Shown here: in pieces, positions 1 through 7,018 of the stretch
How positions within the stretch are numbered: the first letter of the stretch is position 1
How the letters are laid out: each line of letters begins with the position of its first letter
From: Methylomonas sp.
Lineage (GTDB): Bacteria; Pseudomonadota; Gammaproteobacteria; Methylococcales; Methylomonadaceae
Length of the DNA stretch: 24,614 bases
Reading direction: 5' to 3'
Assembly: GCA_026990815.1 (NCBI GenBank)
Contig: JALXCS010000086.1
Span: forward strand, 1 to 24,614
Translations under genes and position numbers: made by a program
The notes under the pieces: model-generated
Database searches by the model: none
The model's input: the letters and a program-made list of their open reading frames with translations, nothing else
Told to the model about the DNA's origin: nothing

Positions 1-951
1 AAATACTTCGGCGCGTGTTGGAATCGGATTTTCAATCATGGATTCCATCATTTGAGTGGCAGTAATTACAGCGCGATTTAATTCCCTGGAGCGCTGAATA
101 AGTCTTTTTTGTACGGCGGGTAAATTGGCGTCACCAATTTCAACGCCAAGATCTCCGCGCGCAACCATAACAACATCAGAAGCGAGAATAATCTCATCCA
201 TAGCCTCTTGGGTTGCAATAGCTTCAGCTCTTTCGACTTTTGAAACAATCCCCGCATGACAACCTTCAGCTTCCAGCAAGCTTCGCGCTAGATTCAGGTC
301 GCTTGCATTACGAGGGAAAGAGACGGCAACGAAATCAGCATCAATTTTGGCAATGGTTTTAATGTCCTGCTTGTCCTTGTCAGTTAGTGCAGGGGCAGAT
401 AATCCACCGCCAGCCAAGTTGATTCCTTTGTTATTTGATAAGTCTCCACCAACAATTACAATGCAGTTGATGCGTTTGCCATCAGTATCGACGACTTTCA
501 AAACAACTCGGCCATCATCCAGTAACAATTTGTTACCCGATTTCACTTCTTTGGCTAGTGGCTTGTAAGTAATGCCAACTTGGGTATTGTCGCCAGCATC
601 TTCTGGCAGATCAATATCCAAAGCAAAATTCTGGCCCTTTTTAAGCCAGACTTTTCCTTCCTTGAATCGTGCAATACGTATTTTTGGGCCTTGAAGGTCA
701 GCTAAGATACCGATTCTGCGGCCTGTTTTCCTAATTAATTCTCTTACACTATTAGCGCGATCAATATGATCTTGAGCTGAGCCATGTGAGAAATTCAGGC
801 GGACAACATCGATGCCAGCGTGAAATAATTTCTCTAGAACTCCGGGTTTATCCGTTGCAGGGCCTAGTGTTGCTAAAATTTTGGTTCTTTTCAACACCTT
901 CGACCCTTCAGTAGGATCGACAGGTGTGATTATTGAGCTTTTATTTTGCAT
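1..951 (-). CDS. pyk: Pyruvate kinase, N-terminal two thirds (3' end beyond the window)
   Basis: Catalyses phosphoenolpyruvate + ADP to pyruvate + ATP, the last step of glycolysis, in the cytosol. The 317 visible residues carry the family landmarks in order: RLNFSHG at 51-57, DLQGPKIR at 85-92, the catalytic lysine in SKVE (K238) with the metal-binding E240, VARGDLGVE at 263-271, and TATQMMESMI near 298-306. Full-length enzymes are about 470-480 residues, so roughly a third of the gene lies off the left edge. The ATG at 951 lies inside the last codons of gap (11-base overlap). An in-frame GTG at 897, preceded by GAAGGG, would give a start more like that of most family members, so the true start is uncertain. 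It is surely cotranscribed with gap, which lies directly upstream. Confidence 0.95.
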   Translation of the reverse strand, partial: MQNKSSIITPVDPTEGSKVLKRTKILATLGPATDKPGVLEKLFHAGIDVVRLNFSHGSAQDHIDRANSVRELIRKTGRRIGILADLQGPKIRIARFKEGKVWLKKGQNFALDIDLPEDAGDNTQVGITYKPLAKEVKSGNKLLLDDGRVVLKVVDTDGKRINCIVIVGGDLSNNKGINLAGGGLSAPALTDKDKQDIKTIAKIDADFVAVSFPRNASDLNLARSLLEAEGCHAGIVSKVERAEAIATQEAMDEIILASDVVMVARGDLGVEIGDANLPAVQKRLIQRSRELNRAVITATQMMESMIENPIPTRAEVF

Positions 952-1954
952 TCATCAAAGCGATAGTTGTGTCCAGCATACGATTAGAGAATCCCCATTC
1001 ATTATCATACCAAGAGAGTACTTTCACAAAATTTCCATCAAGTACCTTGGTTAATAATAATTCATAAATGGAAGATGCTGGATTATGGTTAAAATCAATA
1101 GAGACCAATGGTTTGTCATTGATTTCCAGGATGCCTTTTAATGGGCCTTTTGAAGCGGCGATCAGAATTTCATCAACTTCTTCCTTGGTGGTATTTCTGT
1201 TTGCTACAAAAGTTAAATCAACGACTGAAACATTAATGGTTGGAACTCGCATGGCAAAACCATCCAGTTTTCCTGCCAGTTCTGGAAGTACCAAACCAAC
1301 TGCAGCGGCAGCACCGGTTTTAGTCGGGATCATAGATTGTGTGGCAGAGCGGGCGCGACGCAAATCAGGGTGGTAAACATCGGTTAAAACCTGATCGTTG
1401 GTGTACGAGTGAATAGTCGTCATCAATCCATGTTCGACACCGAGTACATCATGCAAAGGTTTAACCAGTGGTGCCAGACAGTTGGTTGTACAAGATGCAT
1501 TGGAAATGACGGTATCGGTACTTTTTAATGTGTCGTGATTAACACCGTATACGATGGTTGCATCTACATCTTTTCCGCCAGGAGCTGAAATGATGACTTT
1601 TTTCGCGCCAGCGTCAAGGTGAGCCGAGGCTTTTTCTTTGCTGGCAAAGAAACCAGTGCATTCATGAACAACATCGACACCTAAATCTCCCCAAGGAAGT
1701 TTCGAAGGGTCTCTTTCTGCAAATACTCTGATTTTATCGCCGTTAACAACCAGGTAATCACCTTCTGCTTTGACTTCACCCGGGAATTTTCCATGGGCTG
1801 AATCATATTGGGTAAGGTGGGCGTTGGTTGTGCTATCACCAAGATCGTTAATAGCTACGATTTGTATTTCATCAGTACGGCCAGCTTCGTAAAGTGCACG
1901 CAATACGTTGCGTCCAATTCGTCCATAGCCATTGATAGCAACTTTAATTGACAT
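941..1954 (-). CDS. gap: Glyceraldehyde-3-phosphate dehydrogenase
   Basis: Oxidatively phosphorylates glyceraldehyde 3-phosphate to 1,3-bisphosphoglycerate using NAD. The 337-residue length is normal. The Rossmann motif GYGRIGR is at 9-15, the aspartate that usually favours NAD over NADP is D37 (in IND), the catalytic cysteine is C155 in SNASCTTNCLAP, and the partner histidine is H182. The second half (YHPDLRRARSA, VSIDFNH, DNEWGFSNRMLDTT) resembles the branch that also contains erythrose-4-phosphate dehydrogenase (Epd). LAP after SCTTNC and the TKTGAA phosphate loop argue for true GAPDH. The start is supported by GGAG seven bases upstream of the ATG. It heads a unit with pyk. A promoter and a 5' hairpin are annotated separately. 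The usual downstream partner pgk is not here. Confidence 0.95.
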   Translation of the reverse strand: MSIKVAINGYGRIGRNVLRALYEAGRTDEIQIVAINDLGDSTTNAHLTQYDSAHGKFPGEVKAEGDYLVVNGDKIRVFAERDPSKLPWGDLGVDVVHECTGFFASKEKASAHLDAGAKKVIISAPGGKDVDATIVYGVNHDTLKSTDTVISNASCTTNCLAPLVKPLHDVLGVEHGLMTTIHSYTNDQVLTDVYHPDLRRARSATQSMIPTKTGAAAAVGLVLPELAGKLDGFAMRVPTINVSVVDLTFVANRNTTKEEVDEILIAASKGPLKGILEINDKPLVSIDFNHNPASSIYELLLTKVLDGNFVKVLSWYDNEWGFSNRMLDTTIALMNAK

Positions 1955-1997
1955 AGAGTTTCTCCGGGAACAAGATAGTTGTTAGTGTGAAAGATAG

Positions 1998-2021
1998 TGC
2001 AAGGATTTAGGTTTCCTTGCA
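1998..2021 (-). repeat. Inverted repeat at the 5' end of the predicted gap transcript
   Basis: TGCAAGGA (1998-2005) and TCCTTGCA (2014-2021) are perfect complements around an 8-base loop. With the predicted transcription start near 2024 the repeat occupies about +4 to +27. It could therefore be a 5' stabilising hairpin or an operator for a sugar-metabolism regulator. The sequence does not distinguish these. Confidence 0.5.
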
Positions 2022-2030
2022 AATCCCTCA

Positions 2031-2059
2031 ATGATAGCAAATGCTAAATTTTTAGTCCA
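2031..2059 (-). promoter_or_regulatory. Predicted sigma-70 promoter of gap
   Basis: Read on the minus strand, TGGACT (2059-2054) and TATCAT (2036-2031) are separated by exactly 17 bases. They match 4/6 and 5/6 of the consensus. Transcription would begin near 2024, giving a leader of about 70 bases that opens with the 8-bp hairpin at 1998-2021. This is prediction only. Confidence 0.55.
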
Positions 2060-2127
2060 TTAAAAAAAATATTCTTGATTGCTGAAATTGTGTTCAACGA
2101 TGGGTGATGGTTTGCGCATTAAGTTGC

Positions 2128-3018
2128 TTATTTTAAATTTGATGGCGGCATCTTTTGCAACAATTTTAAATAACGTTGGTAACGGTTGTTCGAGATCTTT
2201 CCCGTTTCTGCCGCTTCACGAATTGCACATCCTTTGTCTTGAATATGGCGACAATTATGGAACTGACATTGTCCAATCAGAGGTTGAAATTCTCTAAATC
2301 CATAGGCAAGTTGTGCTTCATTAATTTCAGCCAGACCAAATATCGCGACACCAGGACTGTCAATTAAATTGCCCTCATTGGGTAGGTGGTAAAGTGTGGC
2401 GGCAGTGGTGGTATGACGGCCATGTTTGGTTGTTTCGGAAACACTATTGATTTTTAGTTTTTTTTCAGGGATCAAGACATTGGTAAGCGATGATTTTCCT
2501 ACGCCTGATTGGCCAGTTAGAATGCTGGTGTGATGATTTAAAGCTTGTTGTAATTCAGGGATACCCTGACCAGTTTTGGCGCAAACTCTGTGAATAGGAT
2601 AATTGAGCGACTGATAAGCGAAAAGTTCTTCTTCAATTCCATTATTGTTTGGCAAATCAATTTTGTTGAAAACCAGTTCGGAATTAATGGTTTTGTTCTC
2701 GCAAATGGCTAAATATTGGTCAGCCAATAAAAAATCACAAGGGGGTTCAACAGCAAAAACCACGAAGACTTTGTCAATATTGGCTGCGACAGGGCGGATT
2801 TTGCCATTTCGGTCCGGGCGTGTCAGTAGTGTGCGGCGCGGCAAAATTTTTTCTATTCTGCCTTGAGTATCGTCTGCTGGAGAGAGTAATACTCTATCTC
2901 CGACGGCAATTTTTTCAAGTTGCCGTCGAGTTTGACAGAGGAAGGTTTTGTGTTTAACTTCGACGGCAATTGCTTTGCCTAAATGCGAAATGACCAATCC
3001 TTCCAGCAATTTAACCAT
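2128..3018 (-). CDS. rsgA: Small-ribosomal-subunit biogenesis GTPase RsgA
   Basis: Circularly permuted GTPase that acts in late maturation of the 30S subunit, checking the decoding centre. Domains in order: an N-terminal OB-fold (about 1-65), then the permuted G motifs with G4 NKID at 118-121, G1 GQSGVGKSS at 169-177, the threonine-rich G2 (HTTT, 202-205) and G3 DSPG at 220-223. A C-terminal zinc knuckle is formed by C251, C256, H258 and C264. The 296-residue length is typical. The ATG overlaps the stop of the upstream protease gene by one base (TAATG), implying translational coupling. In E. coli rsgA is the direct divergent neighbour of orn; here the protease gene sits between them. Confidence 0.96.
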   Translation of the reverse strand: MVKLLEGLVISHLGKAIAVEVKHKTFLCQTRRQLEKIAVGDRVLLSPADDTQGRIEKILPRRTLLTRPDRNGKIRPVAANIDKVFVVFAVEPPCDFLLADQYLAICENKTINSELVFNKIDLPNNNGIEEELFAYQSLNYPIHRVCAKTGQGIPELQQALNHHTSILTGQSGVGKSSLTNVLIPEKKLKINSVSETTKHGRHTTTAATLYHLPNEGNLIDSPGVAIFGLAEINEAQLAYGFREFQPLIGQCQFHNCRHIQDKGCAIREAAETGKISNNRYQRYLKLLQKMPPSNLK

Positions 3019-4268
3019 TATGCGGATTGCATTTTTTCTTCAATATGTGCAATTCGGATGGCAGCAGGTGGATGACTATAATGGAAAGCCGAATAGATTG
3101 GATCTGGTGTCAAGGTATTGGCATTTTCTTCATAGAGCTTTACCAGGCCACTGATCATTTTATTGCCATCGGCGTTTTCCGTTGCAAAATCATCAGCTTC
3201 AAACTCAAATTTACGCTGAAAAAAAGCGCTGATCGGTTGCATGAACGAGGTAAATACCGGAGAAACCAGCATAAATAAAACCAGAGCGGCCGCATTTGAA
3301 GGCTCTGATACGCCCAGGCCATGGTAAAACCATTCTTTATCAATCAGCCAGCCTAAAATAGCAAAGCTGATCAAGCTCATAATAGCTGAAGCAATTAGCA
3401 TTTTAATAACATGTTTGCGTTTAAAATGACCTAATTCGTGGGCTAATACAGCTTCCAGTTCTTCATCGGCCAGAGAATCAACTAGTGTGTCAAAGAATAC
3501 GATACGTTTGTTGTTTCCAAGTCCTGTAAAATAGGCGTTGCCATGACCGGATCTCCGCGAGCCATCCATGACAAAAATACCTTTGCTATGGAAGCCACAG
3601 CGTTCCAGTAATTTTTGGATTCTTTCTTTTAGCGGGCCATCTTTCAAAGGTGTGAATTTATTAAATAACGGTGCGATCAGAGTTGGATAAAGCCAGCTAA
3701 GTAACAAAGAAAAACCCATTAATATAGCCCATGCCCAAAGCCACCAAAGTGGTCCAATGCTGTCCATGACCCAAAGGATCAGCGCCAGAAGCGGTAAGCC
3801 AATGGCGAACATCAATGCCAATTGAATAGCCAGATCTTTAAAAAACTGGGCGGGCGTGTTTTTGTTAAAGCCGTACTTTTCCTCAATGACAAAAGTTTGA
3901 TAATAGCTGGTTGGAATATCGACAAGTGTCATCAATAACATTAATGTTGTTACAGCGCCTAATCCTGTCAGCATCGGTGAAAAGGAAAGCGAATTCCAAA
4001 AATTGAAAATCATGTCGATTCCGCCGCCCAAGGTGAGCAATAACAGAAAAACCAGACTAATCAAACTATCAATATTGCTTAATTTTTCTTTCTCAATCGT
4101 GTAGTCTGCTGCTTTTTGATGCGCCTCCAGAGAGACTTTATCTTTAAAGGCATCAGGAACCTGGTTGCGATGGGCTGTCACATATTCTATTTGTCGTTTT
4201 GACAGCCAGAACTGAATGATAAAAGAAATTGTAAGTACAACTAAAAATATTATGGTAAATGTATTCAT
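3018..4268 (-). CDS. M48-family membrane zinc metalloprotease (Ste24/CAAX-protease-like)
   Basis: Integral membrane protease of 416 residues. The zinc site is HELGH at 277-281, with the third ligand E355 in EFEADDF and the family aspartate D359. Hydrophobic segments run near 3-22, 65-90, 98-116, 145-168, 173-195, 287-308 and 325-345, the Ste24 pattern of helices on both sides of the catalytic motif. The N-terminal region with the YGFNKNT stretch (132-138) is also Ste24-like. Bacteria lack CAAX-prenylated proteins, so the likely role is membrane-protein quality control; the substrate is unknown. A short AGG precedes the ATG. It is divergent from orn (94 bases) and first in a unit with rsgA. 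Confidence 0.9.
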   Translation of the reverse strand: MNTFTIIFLVVLTISFIIQFWLSKRQIEYVTAHRNQVPDAFKDKVSLEAHQKAADYTIEKEKLSNIDSLISLVFLLLLTLGGGIDMIFNFWNSLSFSPMLTGLGAVTTLMLLMTLVDIPTSYYQTFVIEEKYGFNKNTPAQFFKDLAIQLALMFAIGLPLLALILWVMDSIGPLWWLWAWAILMGFSLLLSWLYPTLIAPLFNKFTPLKDGPLKERIQKLLERCGFHSKGIFVMDGSRRSGHGNAYFTGLGNNKRIVFFDTLVDSLADEELEAVLAHELGHFKRKHVIKMLIASAIMSLISFAILGWLIDKEWFYHGLGVSEPSNAAALVLFMLVSPVFTSFMQPISAFFQRKFEFEADDFATENADGNKMISGLVKLYEENANTLTPDPIYSAFHYSHPPAAIRIAHIEEKMQSA

Positions 4269-4362
4269 TGGGCCTAAATTTGATGATATTGCGATAATTA
4301 GGCGTACAGATTAGCCAATGCTACAATTTACCGCAACCTTATTAATAAAATGGAATAAATAA

Positions 4363-4908
4363 ATGACGCTGGATTCTCGTAATCTGATTTGGATTGATTT
4401 GGAAATGACCGGTTTGGACCCTGATAATGATTATATTATCGAGATTGCAACAGTAGTCACTGACAAGGATTTACATATTTTGGCTGAAGGTCCTGTTTTA
4501 GCAGTGCATCAGGAAGATTCCGTAATAGCGGCAATGGACGATTGGAATCAAAAACATCATGGTCAGTCAGGATTGATTGACAGGGTCAAGCAGACAGTCA
4601 TTGATGATGCTGAAGCGGAAAAACAAACATTGGATTTTTTACAAAAATGGGTTCCTGCTGGAAAATCTCCCATGTGTGGCAATAGTATTTGCCAGGATCG
4701 GCGATTTTTATATCGCTATATGCCGAAATTGGAAGCTTTCTTTCATTATCGAAATCTTGACGTTTCTACGTTAAAAGAATTGGCGGCGCGTTGGGCACCA
4801 GATATCCAAAAAGGCTTTCAAAAACGGGCCAGCCATCAGGCTTTGGATGATGTCATTGAATCCATTGATGAGCTTAAATATTATCGGGAAAGTTTTATTA
4901 AATATTGA
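4363..4908 (+). CDS. orn: Oligoribonuclease (3'-5' exoribonuclease, DEDDh)
   Basis: Degrades RNA fragments of 2-5 nucleotides to mononucleotides, including pGpG, the product of cyclic-di-GMP hydrolysis. All five DEDDh residues are present: D12 and E14 (IDLEMTGLDP), D112 (ICQDRRF), H158 and D163 (SHQALDDV). These are the same positions as in the E. coli enzyme. The 181-residue length is typical. The ATG is preceded by only a weak purine stretch (GGA, 11 bases upstream). The crcB fusion follows nine bases after the stop, so the two are probably cotranscribed. Confidence 0.97.
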   Translation: MTLDSRNLIWIDLEMTGLDPDNDYIIEIATVVTDKDLHILAEGPVLAVHQEDSVIAAMDDWNQKHHGQSGLIDRVKQTVIDDAEAEKQTLDFLQKWVPAGKSPMCGNSICQDRRFLYRYMPKLEAFFHYRNLDVSTLKELAARWAPDIQKGFQKRASHQALDDVIESIDELKYYRESFIKY

Positions 4909-4917
4909 CTCAAAATT

Positions 4918-5625
4918 ATGAACCAGGTTTTTGCAATAGCGATGGGTGGAGCATTTGGCGCGGTACTGCGTTTTTTTGTCTCTACTGGTGTTTATCAATG
5001 GTTGGGGCGTGGTTTTCCTTATGGAACACTTGCTGTTAATGTCATGGGATCATTGTTAATTGGCCTTATGACAGAAGCTTTGATTTTACAACGAGTGGCT
5101 ATTTCCCAGGAATACAGAGCTGCTGTTCTGGTTGGTCTCTTTGGTTCATTTACGACGTTTTCTACATTTTCTCTGGAAACTCTGTTTTTACTAGAGCAAG
5201 GCAATTTTCAGAAAGCTTTATTAAATATTCTAGTGAGTGTCAGTGCGTGCCTGGTTGCCGTTTGGGCCGGTTTGCAGTGCGGCCGGATTTTGTTTTTGTT
5301 TTCCGGTGGTACAATTCGCTGGATGGGATGGGTTTTTCCTTATGGCTTGATGGCCGTGAATGCTATTGGTTCGTTCATCATTGGCTTGGTGATGGCGGTT
5401 TTATTCAATAAGGGCGATGTGGCTTTGGAGCACCGGGTTGCTGGGATTATTCTCTTGACAGGGATTTTTATTACTTTGTCAGGACTGTATTTAATACTGT
5501 ATTTGCTGGAAGACGGCCATTCTTTGAGACTCCACGTTCCAGTACTACTGAGCGTTTTTTTGAGTAATACCATTATTTGCGCATCGATTATCTGGTTTGG
5601 CTTATGGCTCGGCAGGAAAATTTGA
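4918..5625 (+). CDS. crcB: Fluoride exporter CrcB/Fluc, tandem two-domain fusion
   Basis: Fluc channels expel fluoride from the cytosol and normally work as antiparallel dimers of about 125-residue subunits with four helices. This 235-residue protein contains two homologous halves. The first (1-123) is canonical, with R18, the TM2 motif FPYGTLAVN (N41) and the TM3 motif GSFTTFSTFS (76-85). The second repeats TM2 as FPYGLMAVN (140-148) and then EHRVAG, a degenerate TM3 and a last helix. Over residues 29-56 against 136-163, about 15 of 28 positions are identical. The second half lacks T83, F81 and F84 equivalents (G189, L187, L190). It also seems to lack its own first helix, since domain 1 TM4 runs straight into WMGWVFPYG. 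I count seven helices. serS follows, a common gammaproteobacterial neighbour. Confidence 0.9.
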   Translation: MNQVFAIAMGGAFGAVLRFFVSTGVYQWLGRGFPYGTLAVNVMGSLLIGLMTEALILQRVAISQEYRAAVLVGLFGSFTTFSTFSLETLFLLEQGNFQKALLNILVSVSACLVAVWAGLQCGRILFLFSGGTIRWMGWVFPYGLMAVNAIGSFIIGLVMAVLFNKGDVALEHRVAGIILLTGIFITLSGLYLILYLLEDGHSLRLHVPVLLSVFLSNTIICASIIWFGLWLGRKI

Positions 5626-5695
5626 ATCATGTTATTTGGTTTAAATAAAAGCAATTATCTTTTCTAACTGTTAAAACTGATAGGTAAAAAATATT

Positions 5696-6970
5696 ATGCT
5701 AGACCCCCGTTTATTCAGGTCCGATCTTGAATATGTTCAGCAGCAATTGGCCAGACGCGGTTTTGATTTCGATGCTGACACTTATCAGACATTGGAATCA
5801 CAGCGTAAAGAAATACAGGTTAAAACCCAGGAATTACAGAATCAAAGAAATACCCGTTCAAAAGCCATTGGCCAGGCCAAAGCAAAAGGTGAAGATATTC
5901 GGCCTTTGTTGGACGAAGTGCAAAATCTCGGGGAACAGTTAAAAGCGGCTGAAACAGAACTGGCTGAAATCCAGGAAAAGATTAATGACCTGATGACCGG
6001 TGTCCCTAATTTTCTGGCTAATGATGTGCCAGAAGGAAGCAATGAACAGGATAATGTTGAAATTTATTCTTGGGGCGACAAACCGAAATTTTCTTTTCTA
6101 GTCAAAGATCATGTTGATCTGGGCGCGCAATTGCAAGGTATGGACTTTGAATTAGGTGCAAAAATTGCCAGTGCCCGATTTGTGGTGTTAAAAGGACCAT
6201 TGGCCAGATTGCAACGGGCAATCATTCAATTTATGCTGGATACTCATATTGTCGAACATGGTTATATTGAAACTTATGTGCCATTTTTGGCAAATGCAGA
6301 TTCCTTGTATGGGACAGGGCAGTTGCCCAAATTTGAACAAGATCTGTTCAAGGTTGAGAATGATCCTGGCTTTTATTTAATCCCAACAGCTGAGGTGCCT
6401 GTTACCAATATTGTCAGAGATGTCATTGTTGATAACAGCGACATGCCCTTAAAATTTGTTTGTCATACGCCATGTTTTAGAAGTGAGGCCGGCGCTTATG
6501 GTAAGGATGTAAAAGGCATGATCAGGCAGCACCAATTCGAAAAGGTCGAATTGGTGCAAATCGTAAAGCCTGAAGATTCAGTAAAAGCACATGAGGACTT
6601 ATCCGGCCATGCGGAAAATATTCTGCAAAAACTTAAGCTTCCTTATCGAAAAGTATTACTTTGTTCCGGTGATACGGGCTTTTCATCCAACAAGACCTAT
6701 GATCTTGAAGTTTGGTTGCCTAGTCAGAATACTTATCGGGAAATTTCATCGTGCAGCAATTTTAAGGATTTTCAGGCGCGGCGGTTGCAAGCGCGTTGGC
6801 GTAATCCTGAAACCGGAAAACCTGAGTTGGTTCATACCTTGAATGGTTCCGGTTTGGCTGCTGGTCGGACATTAATTGCGATTATGGAAAATTATCAGAA
6901 TGAAGATGGCAGTATCACTGTGCCGGATGTGTTAGTACCCTATATGGGTGGAATGTCCTGTGTTTCGTAA
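5696..6970 (+). CDS. serS: Serine--tRNA ligase
   Basis: Charges tRNA-Ser (and tRNA-Sec where present) with serine; class II synthetase. The N-terminal coiled-coil arm that grips the tRNA long variable arm spans about 27-100 and is rich in Gln, Glu and Lys. The serine-site TAE is at 231-233. Motif 2 is FRSEAGAYGKDVKG (261-274) and motif 3 is GSGLAAGRTLIAIMEN (384-399). The 424-residue length is typical. The ATG has an AGG about 12 bases upstream, which is far; no better in-frame start is visible. Seventy bases separate it from crcB. A strong hairpin terminator follows the stop at once. Confidence 0.97.
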   Translation: MLDPRLFRSDLEYVQQQLARRGFDFDADTYQTLESQRKEIQVKTQELQNQRNTRSKAIGQAKAKGEDIRPLLDEVQNLGEQLKAAETELAEIQEKINDLMTGVPNFLANDVPEGSNEQDNVEIYSWGDKPKFSFLVKDHVDLGAQLQGMDFELGAKIASARFVVLKGPLARLQRAIIQFMLDTHIVEHGYIETYVPFLANADSLYGTGQLPKFEQDLFKVENDPGFYLIPTAEVPVTNIVRDVIVDNSDMPLKFVCHTPCFRSEAGAYGKDVKGMIRQHQFEKVELVQIVKPEDSVKAHEDLSGHAENILQKLKLPYRKVLLCSGDTGFSSNKTYDLEVWLPSQNTYREISSCSNFKDFQARRLQARWRNPETGKPELVHTLNGSGLAAGRTLIAIMENYQNEDGSITVPDVLVPYMGGMSCVS

Positions 6971-6998
6971 AAAAGGGAGACTCTCGCCTCCCTTTTTT
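6969..6998. terminator. Bidirectional intrinsic terminator between serS and the convergent lipoprotein gene
   Basis: AAAAGGGAG (6971-6979) pairs with CTCCCTTTT (6988-6996) around an 8-base loop, extendable by two A-T pairs. An A-run on one side and a T-run on the other let it end transcription from both directions. It overlaps the serS stop codon and lies 20 bases before the stop of the convergent gene. Confidence 0.9.
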
Positions 6999-7018
6999 AT
7001 AAGGTTGTGGAAGAATAG

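Noticed and set aside
347..568. Open frame on the plus strand across the pyk gene
   Set aside because: It is antisense to well-conserved pyruvate kinase motifs. The same holds for the other open frames lying opposite or inside gap, rsgA, the M48 gene, serS, purD, purH and dusB.
4534..4908. Functional link between Orn (pGpG removal) and the EAL protein 8 kb away
   Set aside because: Orn is a housekeeping enzyme in its usual neighbourhood; distance and separate transcription give no reason to connect them.
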